The notes under the pieces: model-generated
What the model saw: only the letters and a program-made list of their open reading frames with translations
Told to the model about the DNA's origin: nothing
The model's database searches: none
Position numbers and translations under genes: made by a program
Shown here: positions 54,834 through 64,000 of the stretch, in pieces
Layout of the letters: each line of letters begins with the position of its first letter
How positions within the stretch are numbered: position 1 is the first letter of the stretch
Origin: Acanthochlamys bracteata
Taxonomy: Eukaryota; Streptophyta; Magnoliopsida; Pandanales; Velloziaceae
Direction of reading: 5' to 3'
Length of the DNA: 64,000 bases
Assembly (NCBI GenBank): GCA_019914995.1
Contig: CM034136.1
Location: 7,823,787-7,887,786 of the forward strand

Positions 54834-57359
54834 TCAGTCCCACAACTCGTGTAGGTTTTCTAGACCCGAGATCCCTTGCAGCAGTGAGTTTTGGCTCATT
54901 CTGCTCCTGATGCTCCCGTTTTTGGTCTGATTATCATCTGTTCCAAAGTTATGCATCTGCACAGCCCCTAGCATCTCAGTGTTGAAAGCATCTTCTCCTT
55001 GGATTTCCAGCGTTGAAGGCACTTCTGGTACCCTGGACAGTGTGCGAGTGCTTACCAGTTGAGGTGATCCAATGTGGCTCTGAAGGAGATGGTCAAAACT
55101 GCATGTCAATGTCCCTCTCGCTACCATGTCTTCTGCCATTTTCACCTGCAATCGACAGCTCAAAATTTTTAGGCTGGTAAATCACCATATTATTTCCTTT
55201 TTAAGATACTGAAATTGAATTTTTTATAACTTGTGTATGTTTCATTTGATGTAGTCTTTCTTGATATAATATTCTTTTACAGAAGCTCATACAGAAAGAA
55301 ATTCACGTATTCAATAGAATTGCTATAGTTAGAGGAGCTTCTATTTATCTAAAAAAGGCATGAGGATACATTAAGTCTGAGTTGCCAAGCACATTAATGT
55401 TAACCCTAAGATGGAACAATACTAGGCATTTTATACTTATATGTTGCTGCAACTTCTAATATATAATCTAGGAACAAAGAGATAGATCAAGTATATTATG
55501 AGGGCTTTCACTATGTTAGAATAGTGTGCATGTAAAAGGCTTGTTCTGGAAATGACAGCAGCACCTTAACCCTTAAAGCTTCAACATCTGACTTGAGTAC
55601 CCTGTTGTCAGTGACAGCATCTTGAAATTGTCTATTGGCATTTGTCAGCTGCTTGTAGAGAGAGGCGTTTTCTCCTCTTAGTTGATCAGCCTGAATGATT
55701 TTGTAGAAAATAAGATAACCATCCTTTTACTTCACTAAATGATAAGTTTGATGGGTTACTATTTGCTTGAGTAGTTTTCTGCTCATACAGAAACTTTACC
55801 GGAAGTGAAAAAGATCTTTTCCAAGATCATGTTACCTTGAGCTCCAGATCAGCCAGTTGAGCCTGTTTCCTCCTCCTGCATCGTCTAGCTGATTCTCTAT
55901 TGGAGACCATCCTTAGACAATGATGAGCAAAGCAATGTTAAACAAGATGGAAGAAGGTACAAGCTTCTCTCAGAATCATACTATTCCTTTAAATAGATAT
56001 TCCTGAGTTGTAAGGAATCGGATGTTACGAGTTGGCTTTGAGAACGATTTTCAACTGAATCACAGATAGACTGGAGGAAAGATTAAAAAAATAAAAATCA
56101 AAGTTGATGGCTGCAAAACTAATTTATAGAGGGCGATACACAAGAATGTGACACCTTAGAGTGCAACAGGGAAAAAAAAATCAAGTTGCAGGAATGGCAA
56201 ACACAATCATCTAAGAGAACTATGTTAAAAATTTTTTACATACCTTCTCATGCGTTTTATGTCAAGTATGTTTCCACTCTGGTCGCTCTGCCCAGTCTCA
56301 GTTTCAAGTGATTCATCATCTGACTGCTCAGAGCCACTTGTTCCTCCTGGTGCTTGATTCTCTTTTTCTTTAGGCTTGACAGATGAAGTTGGAGTCCCTA
56401 CTGTCAGATATTACTGCTTTATTAGTCACAATAAAAGCTGTATGAAATACACAGATATGCACTACTGTGGCTGTTAATAGATAATAGATCTATGTATGAA
56501 TTTCAATTTCTGTTTAAATGGTTGTGCAACTAAAGAAGGCAGATTCGTTGATTATATCCACTTGTATGCTTTAATTGTTTATCATGGTATTGAATTGTGC
56601 AAAACCAAGTCAACGTCTATAAATTTAGTTAGATGTTGTGCGTTCAGTATTCAGATAAGTTAGTGGGAATTCTTTTTTCTCTTACCGCAAATTGATGATT
56701 GGGATTCCATGGTTGCAGAAATGCTGCTCGCAGTAAGGTTTTGCGACCAAGGGCTGCTTGCTAGAGGTGCCCCGTCTGGATGGCTGTTGATGGCACTCTG
56801 CTTCCATAGAATTTCAGGTTAAAACAGTTTTAACAAAAATCTATATCTGAAGTTCATTATTATCTTCACCAATTTCTTTGCTTAGAGTGAATGATGAAAA
56901 CAACATGCTCTGTAACATATTAGATCAGATATTGCACTGTTTGTCAGATTTTTACAGATCATGCATATATGTTTCTTCCAATATAAACATGGTCTCTTGC
57001 GCACTGACTTGTGTATCTGATCATCTACTATGATACCGTTAGCAGAATACTGAAGTATCTAAAATCTTTTCATGGAAATTATACTAGGGAGAAAGCGAGT
57101 CTTCATAGATGTTGCAGCAAAATAATTCACAAGCGGAGATGCATAAGAAAAGAACATGAAGCTGGCTGACCTGTTGGCAGAAGTCGAAGGACTGCAGGTC
57201 AGTGAAGTGACCAGCAGCAGCCGCAGTGTTGGGCTTCTGGTCATCAGCAGCTGTTGCTGCTGCTACAGGTGAGTGAAGGAGCACATCGTTAACGGAGACC
57301 GATCCCAGTAGCTCTTCCAGATCCCACTCCGTCGATGTAGTCCTCCTCATGTTCATCAT
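54834..57359 (-). CDS. Group C bZIP transcription factor (Opaque2/bZIP63-like)
   Basis: Six exons on the minus strand, 57359-57171, 56797-56686, 56400-56244, 55911-55836, 55690-55565 and 55145-54834, join in phase and give 323 residues. The N-terminal SEWDLEELL-type motif ([20 protein letters not shown]) and [20 protein letters not shown] are group C hallmarks. The basic region (about 154-170) reads [20 protein letters not shown]: the N-x7-R contact residues are intact, but Cys164 replaces the usual Ser. A long leucine zipper follows in exons 4-6. Known role: group C proteins bind ACGT elements, heterodimerise with group S1 bZIPs and act in low-energy (SnRK1) and seed gene regulation. Exon 3 has a CAG/TAG double acceptor (56403-56398). 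The start is the first of two adjacent ATGs. The gene converges on RTNLB22, about 525 nt from its end. Confidence 0.92.
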
Positions 57360-59443
57360 CGGTAACAAAACCAGCTTTTTTTTTTTTTTTTGCGTTTGAG
57401 CAGCCGGCAGTGTTTTTCAGAAAGCAAAGCAGTTTTTTTTAAGGCATTTGTTGATTATCGATGATGATTCATTGTATAGTTAATGTACTCCTGTAAATGA
57501 AATGAATGAAAGAAAAGAAAGTGTTGTTAGCTACCTACCTACCTGAGAGGCCGAGAGTTTTTGTTTTTGTTTTCAACTTTTAGAAAGACACGTAGGATGA
57601 AAGTGACGTGACTCTAATTACCCTCAAACTTTCAACTTTATTATAGTCTATGCCATTGTTCGCGCCAATGGTTGTTTAACACCTTTTACATGCGCGAGAA
57701 ACTTTTAAATTCCACTGAAACTACTCGGAAATATAATTAACTAAAGTCATCAGTTTGGTCATTTTTGTTCGTCTTGTGCGACTATTATTTTTTTAAATAA
57801 TAAATAATAATTTTTAATTGTTCGTGCTGTAAATTGGGCTTGATGTGAAGGCCCATTTGCTGCTTTATGTTAGAGTAGAGGCCTTATATTGCCTTAGCCG
57901 TGAAGAAAGACCGACGGAAGGGCTATATCTGTAAAACACCATAAGATAAAAAGGGCGATGTTGCAAAAAAGAAAAAGGTATGAGCTGGATTAGCACCGTC
58001 TTTTTTTTTCTTTTTTTTTTTCTTTCTGTTTTTTTTAAGAGGTGTTTCAAAGCTCATAATTTTATTTTTTCTATCAAATTTTACTTTTTAAATAATTTAT
58101 ATATTTTAATTATATAAAAAATTTAAAATTTTATTTTTATTGTAAAATTCTAGTTTTAATTTTTTTATTTGCAACTTACTAATATAACTATATTTTTTAA
58201 TTTTTAATACATTTTTAAAATCTATTAAAATATAAATACTAAATTTTACTTTTATTTTTCTTTTTTAAAAAATTTTTTACTTTTCATTTTGTGAAATTTA
58301 ATTATAGCATTTAAAACACGACGTTGTTTCTCTCTTCGGATTTTGAAGAAAGTTAGCGCAGTATCTTCTGTTCAGTTTTCTTTCTTTACTTTTATTTGAT
58401 TAGATTTCGTTTCAGTTGTTTCAATTTTTCAAATTTTATTTTCTGAGAATATGTAAATGGTTATGGTAAGAAAGAAGGTAGATAGAGATAGCTGAAGTAA
58501 TTCTTTGGATGTGAAATCTTTTACGATCTCATTTAGACATTCTGAACACGTACGTTGCGACCCTAATACGATCTTCCGACCTTGTTAACACATTACAAAC
58601 ACTTCACGAAGGGGTTTTTATAATCTTCCAATTTTATACGAAGGGATTTAACGACCTTATGATCTCTGTTGCCACCTCACGTTCCTATTACGACACCTTA
58701 GGAAAGGGTTCTTTACCGTTATAACTGTCTCCGTCAATTCATCGAACACCGTCGTGCATAATCGTAAATTCGAATTTTTGGAAGGCGAACCGATAGATCG
58801 CAATGCAAACCAGGACTAGATTCTAATGAGTATGTTTTCCTTTTGTTAAGATCCAGATTAGTTGTTGTTTCAATTTTGAAAGAATTAATATGCAGAAGGT
58901 CTTGTTTCTTATTGTTTTTTTTTTTCTATTCTGTTTTAGAAAAGGCGAAAGCTGGCATTAGAAAAAACTGTTGCTGCCTTTTGGGCGCGGCGGTAACAAG
59001 GTTTTTTTTTGTTTTTTATGATAATCTATTTGCGCTATATCTTGAGGTCGAGGGCGGTGACCACAACACAAGCACGGGATTAAACCAAATGGTTGGTGTT
59101 TTTTCTTTTCCTTCTACTACATTATAAAGATCGTTAATTTCTTTGCAGTTTTATGTCTTAAAATGTTTTTAAGTTTTGGTTAAATCTTGTTTCTTTTCTC
59201 TCGCTTATGGGAGGATGTACTTTTTATATAGGCTCATTGTCCAGCTTTGGTTACAGTCTCCTAATAGTATTATTTATTATTGGCTCTACAAGCTTTATCT
59301 ACATTGCATTCTTTCCTTGTTTGGTTCTCGAAAGAGTAAGATCAACTCGTTACAAGTCGTATATATTCATATATATTGCAAAAAGATGTCTTAGGAGCTA
59401 AGCTGCTCAGATTTTATATATAACATTCGCAGCTGTTCATTTG
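57360..59443. other. Intergenic region between the bZIP and HKT1 genes
   Basis: About 57360-57560 is bZIP leader and promoter, with poly-pyrimidine and (ACCT)n-like stretches. A poly-T/TTTC-rich patch lies at 57998-58035, beside the MITE-like element at 58042-58319 (separate entry). About 58320-59440 is spacer and the 3' flank of HKT1. Short ORFs here show no family text. Confidence 0.45.
58042..58319. mobile_element. AT-rich MITE-like element, copy 2 of a dispersed pair
   Basis: The left end GTGTTTCAAAGCTCATAATT and the reverse-complemented right end GTGTTTTAAATGCTATAATT form imperfect inverted repeats. The interior aligns throughout with 22167-22448 in the same orientation. The lengths are 278 and 282 bp. 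The ends of this copy are less eroded, so it defines the family border better. No clear target-site duplication was found. Confidence 0.72.
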
Positions 59444-61511
59444 TTATCTGAGGAACCATGCTCTGCCTCCTTCCAGGTTGAAGTTCTTAAGCCTTCCGAA
59501 GAACATAACAATGATGAGAATCAGCTTTCCCTTGTTGCTCCACCTTCCCACAAACCCGTAGGACGCATCCTTGCAGTTACTATCCAGAGTAAGCAACCTC
59601 CGGCAGCTATAGCCCACTGAGTAACCCACGTTGCCATATGCACTGCATGATCATCACACATCACAGAATGAATGAATTGAGATCGAGTACTGCCGATGTA
59701 GTGAAGTTAGCAGAGGACATTTTTAATTGGCATTCGTTTCGTTACTTAATTTAACCTGTTGTTAGGCCTTACTCAAGAGCAAGACCTTGTAAAAAAATCG
59801 AACAAGCTTTAAGGCTTAATTCATAAGACCTTGCGGAAGTAGTAAGAGTGGCAGACTTCATTCATAAAACTTATGATGCGGGATTGAGGGCGAATGGACA
59901 AATTAACTGATAAGAGCTGTTGATTCTCGGCGACAGTTACTTTCAGAAGACTACATCTTAAAAAAATTTGAAAAACCAAAGCTAGCATATTTATATATGC
60001 ATGTGCAAGCTGTTTAATTAATTATGAGAGTAAACATACCTGATCACTTCAAAGACGATGTTCAAGACATTGAAGTTTAACGGATCTGTACTCATTGCCC
60101 TTCGTTCTGTTATACAAATGAGGACAACGAATATCACTAGATATGACAGTTGGGATAAAATCATATTCCCCAGCAGCTCTCTTCCCTTGCCTTCCTTTTC
60201 ACCACCCTCAGAAAGTCGCTTATCTGTTTGCGGAGGGAGGAAGGACGTATACGGTGGCAGGTACCTGATCAGAGAAAGCAAGTTAATGTTATACGAACGA
60301 CCAGAGATGAGATAATTAATTGTTCTGTAGAGAGCTAATTACATCATGAGCGTAAACAGCACCAGCATCGCAGGGCTGAGGGCTGACATGTCGACAATAG
60401 ATTCGCCAGCATGTCTGGAATTCACAGACAGGAACAGCGCCCCTACAAGTTTTTGATATGCATTCATCCCCTGCAGCTGCGACGCATTTGTCCACTCTAG
60501 AGAGCAGAAGACGATAAGTTGGAGCAAAATAAAGCCGAGGACTGTCAAGGTCAAGTATGCAGATTCCCTGTGCGGAAGCAAATGCTTGTATCTGACTCCC
60601 CTGGGATTTTGGAGAATGTACTCAGATGCTTCTCTTCTAGAAATTTTGTTCAGCACCCTAATGATACAAGTCAAGCACGGAGGAAAGAGCGTGTTCCCTG
60701 CTAGAACTTGAGGGACAATGAGTAATAGAAGAATGGGTTCCTTTCGAAAGACTATCATGTTTTCATTTAACGGGGTGAAGCCGCAGTTAGCAAACGAGGA
60801 AACCGCAGTGAAAATGGAAAACGTAGAAATCCAAATACCTTTGCCTTTTACTATATCACCCGCCGTAGGGACAAGGGTAAGATATATGGCAATAAGTAGG
60901 GAGCCAACCGTATTGACTGTTATTAGGTAAAGCAGCACCACGAACCCCAGATATCTAACGGAATCGTAATACTTCAAACACCCCTCCCCCCTGTTATTAG
61001 TTGAATAGACCTCATCTATCACGGTATTCGTCTCTGAATGGTTTCCTAACTTAACTCCCATTTCAAGACTACTACTAATTACGACATGCTCTTCTAGTAC
61101 TGTTTTAGCTGAATCCTGCATTTTGAGCTTGCCTTTCTTGAATCGAAAGCCGAGCATGGAAGTGAAAACCTCGCCGCCAACTAGCATCAAGATAGTTAAA
61201 ATCCAAAGCTGGGAATTCGAGAAAACCTCCATCTCCACTGTTCCCATACTTGAAACAGTCACGGCGGACACACACATAAAATATAAGTCCAAGTCCTTCG
61301 GCTTTTCGGTTTCGTCTTTCAGTCTTGTTATCTTCAAGGCCAGAAAGCCTGCTAGGGAAAGGCACAGAAAGTAGAGCAGATGAGATACGAAAGCATTGGT
61401 TTGTAGGATGGATACCCTGTATGAGACTTTGGTAAAATTAAGAGAGGAAAGGCTTGCTTTGAGACGCTGAATCTTATTAGCCTTAAAAAGGGTGAGCATC
61501 TCCATCTGCAT
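59444..61511 (-). CDS. HKT1: Sodium transporter HKT1-like, class I (complete copy A)
   Basis: Three exons on the minus strand, 61511-60343, 60264-60040 and 59642-59444, join in phase and give 530 residues. The intron positions are those I recall for Arabidopsis HKT1. All four pore loops are readable: [19 protein letters not shown] (filter Ser88), [19 protein letters not shown] (Gly243), [13 protein letters not shown] (Gly369) and [14 protein letters not shown] (Gly). A Ser-Gly-Gly-Gly filter is the hallmark of Na+-selective class I HKTs. Known role: plasma-membrane Na+ uptake into xylem parenchyma, which removes Na+ from the sap and protects shoots from salt. A charged loop ([20 protein letters not shown]) follows the third pore unit. 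The first Met (MQMEML) is taken, but Met3 or Met5 are possible. A second HKT lies head-to-tail upstream on the same strand. Confidence 0.95.
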
Positions 61512-62880
61512 GCTACAGATACATAATAATATTGTGAGGGGAGTTTGCTAAGTTGAATTATAAGGAATTGAACCTTCAGTTGAATATATATATATATAAG
61601 AAATTGTTCTGCATCTATCGATGATTTCCAGAAGGAGAATCAAAATAAAGTTCGAATATATAATAAAGATAAGATTTCATTTCTGTAATAGTGACATTGA
61701 TAACCTTCGTAATAATCACGCATTGTTAAGTATCACGCTCAGGGCGACGCCTAGCTATATGAAAATACTCCGAATTTATTTGTGTTTTCTTTTTAATTAT
61801 TTTGTGGCAAGTGATATTGTTACGTACGTGTTATTCTTCTCCGCGAGATCGTCATTGCTGATATTGTTCACTCGCTCGTGTTCTTAATTATTAAACGAAT
61901 AATTTTGATACGATCTGCGGGTAGTAGTGTGTCCTTCCTTGCGCATAAATGCGGTTTGGTATAAACAGGAAGGCACGAGACGGATATTAAAATTAAAAAT
62001 TGAATCACAATTAATTACAAATACTAATTAATTGTAGTGAATACAAGTAGTAGGTAGGTTACGTACCCACACGCTTCAATTCATCACAAAGCGTACGGAT
62101 ACAGTAATAATTAAGAAAAATCAGACCAAAAAGTACACAGGTTTTACGACAACGACCAAAGTTTAGGACCTTATTAATTAGGGCGATGTGATAATCGTTC
62201 GAGTCAAAGCTTCTTAAGTTGCCCAATTTCATTCGAGCATATATATATATGATATTAATTTAGCTTTCCACGCTCACGGAATTCATCTGTCTCTGATTCA
62301 AATACTAGCTAGCAGCTTTATTAGTCCAACAAGTCCGTCCTTCCCTTTCGACTTTCAACTGGACCGATAGTCTGGTTATTGACTATCATTATTTGGCATT
62401 AAATTTTTATCATATTTGTGAATTATATATTTTTTTTGTGTGAATTTAGTTAAGAAAAAAATTTTAACAGAAAAAAAAAAAAACACATAACGGAATGCAA
62501 TCAAAGAAAAAAAAAGGATAAGTAAGCCCATTTAGTCATATGCGAGCTTTAAGAAAAGAAACAAAGAGATATTTTCATACCACGTGCACCATTTTTTCTC
62601 CTTATCTATTTGTGTAGGCTAACACGATGAGGAACGGAGTCCTGACTTTTTTTACGAGCATTTTCAGCCCTTCCTCTGCGAACAAATAGGGAAAAATTCG
62701 CGGCTAAATTCTTGCAAAATTTTATTAAAAAAAAAACCGGAGGAGTTAAAGACATGGAGGAATAGAGGATTCTTTTCTAATTGGAAGAGGTATGATTAGA
62801 TTATATAAAGAAGGTATAATAATCGGAGCTACAAAATAAAATAGAATAAGCATCACTTTTGCGTATAGTTCTGTTGATGA
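61512..62880. other. Spacer between tandem HKT copies
   Basis: This holds the promoter of copy A and the 3' flank of copy B. It is AT-rich with a (TA)n run at about 61588-61600 and another near 62238. Poly-A runs lie at about 62470 and 62730. No coding region, RNA gene or clear transposon was recognised. Confidence 0.5.
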
Positions 62881-64000
62881 TCAGCTGAGTTTCCAAGCTC
62901 TGCCAGCTGCCATGGTGAAGCTCTTCATCCTCCCGAACAAGAGAATAAATATCAGTACGAGTTTGCCTTCGTCGCTCCACTTTCCGGATAAACTGACCAT
63001 CAAATCCTTGCAGGTAGTACTTCCTCCGTCTTCTCTGATCATCTGCCTGCTGCAACTGTACCCTGTCGAAAACCCTACGTTCCCATATGCACTGCATGCA
63101 TGCAGACGTACATGTGTTTAAGTGATCATAAAACAATTAATAATTAGCAAACTTTTTAATTAGTTGATTAACTTTTATTTGCTTGCCTCATGGTCTCGAA
63201 CGCGATGTTGAGCACCGAAAAGTTGAGCGGATCCGTGGAGATCTTCTTCCTCTCTGTAATGCAAACGACGATCAAGCATATCGCGATGCAGGATAGCTGA
63301 GACACAACGTATGTCTCTACGAACTTTCTCTTCTTACAATTAATTTTTCTACAATGTTTCTCCTCATCACTTCTGCTCGATTTATCACTTTCCTGCTCTC
63401 TCTCATCTGCTTCGCCGGCAGGTAGAAATGTTGCTGATCCTGGCAGATACCTGCGTGAAGTTTTTAGCTAGCTAGAATTATGCATAGATCTCATATATAT
63501 AGGTAGATAAAGATGGTTTCCGATTTAGCTAAAATTTAATGAAAAATGGAATATGATACTAACATCATGATGATGAAGAGGACAAGGACAGCCGGAGAGG
63601 TAACCGAGAGATCGAGTGAGTTTTCACCGGCATGCCTCGCGTTCGCGGCCATGAATAACGCGCTCACCAGCTTCTGGTAAGTGCTCAGACCGCCGAACGC
63701 CTTCCCCTGCCAATCCATGACGCAATAGAGCGTTATCTGGACAGCAATGAGTCCTACCACCGTCGCCGCCAAGAAGGAGCTGCGCCTTTTAGACATGATC
63801 AGAGGAAATGAGTAGCAGCCTGCGATTGTTGGATGCTTGATGATATGCTCCAAAGTTTTTCTTCTAGTGATATTGTTGTATGCGTGAGCCACAACCCTTA
63901 GCAACGGCGGTAACATGGTGTTTCCAGCGAGCACTAGGATGACTATGCACAGGAGAAGTCCGGTGTTCGTCTTGAAAATCATCATGTTCTCGTTCGTCGG
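62881..64000 (-). CDS. HKT1: Sodium transporter HKT1-like (copy B, partial at window end)
   Basis: Minus strand. The 3' part of exon 1 is 64000-63564, exon 2 is 63450-63187 and exon 3 is 63091-62881. The N-terminal part, with the first two pore loops, lies beyond the window. Readable text: LAGNTMLPPLLRVVAHAYNN, the third pore loop ANARHAGENSLDLS (Gly kept), VCITERKKISTDPLNFSVLN and the fourth pore loop AYGNVGFSTGYSC (Gly kept). The C-terminus is GRAWKLS. The exon structure matches copy A, so this is a tandem duplicate. Exon 2 ends ATGAG|GCAAGC, a GC donor where copy A has GT. No lesion is visible in the part present. The loop after the third pore unit is longer and more basic/acidic (KSSRSDEEKHCRKINCKKRK) than in copy A. 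Confidence 0.88.

Noticed and set aside
58843-59401. Plus-strand ORFs of 60-94 residues between bZIP and HKT1
   Set aside because: Low-complexity Phe/Leu/Tyr-rich translations of AT-rich spacer; no motifs or splice structure.
1-64000. CRISPR arrays, bacterial operons, phage or organelle inserts
   Set aside because: No evenly spaced direct repeats with unique spacers, no intronless bacterial-type gene clusters and no recognisable plastid or mitochondrial genes were seen; all genes are intron-bearing plant genes.

Overview
This window is nuclear DNA of a flowering plant, almost certainly a eudicot. The genes are interrupted by AT-rich GT-AG introns, have 5'UTR introns, and encode plant-type families: group C bZIP, HKT sodium transporters, plant reticulon-like B22, DUF1666, a plant Pumilio and MIR169. 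AT-rich MITE-like elements lie between and within them. I see no CRISPR array, organelle insert, rRNA or recognisable tRNA.

Layout. 0.1-3.3 kb (+): F-box/kelch gene broken by a MITE inserted in a coding exon, plus frameshifts and a stop. 4.1-7.8 kb (-): plant two-pass membrane protein of the At1g16860 type. 9.2-13.0 kb (+): ANTH-domain clathrin-assembly protein, 15 exons, with an Au-type SINE fragment in an intron. 14.0-16.0 kb (+): small two-exon protein, probably mitochondrial. 16.4-21.4 kb (+): Mediator subunit MED8, 12 exons. 23.0-25.2 kb (+): HERPUD-like ER membrane protein. 25.8-29.2 kb (-): TBC (RabGAP) gene with several lesions. 30.2-31.1 kb (+): organellar ribosomal protein bS16. 31-39 kb: no protein gene, but two MIR169 foldbacks on the minus strand. 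39.4-42.4 kb (+): DUF1666. 44.4-49.6 kb (+): Pumilio (APUM5-like). 50.3-52.9 kb (-): truncated UTP25/NOF1 pseudogene. 53.3-54.3 kb (+): reticulon-like B22. 54.8-57.4 kb (-): group C bZIP. 59.4-61.5 kb (-): complete class I HKT1. 62.9 kb to the window end (-): a second, partial HKT.

The genes do not form a pathway. Three patterns stand out. (1) Three conserved, normally low-copy genes (F-box/kelch, TBC, UTP25) are decayed within 53 kb while their neighbours are intact. This would fit loss of one copy after a whole-genome duplication. (2) A MIR169 pair holds one copy with the canonical mature sequence and one diverged copy that still folds. (3) There is a tandem HKT pair. The DUF1666-Pumilio adjacency matches, from memory, Arabidopsis At3g20260-At3g20250, an old conserved block.

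Exon borders were placed by hand from GT-AG (twice GC-AG) signals, reading-frame continuity and remembered family conservation. No alignment or folding program was run.
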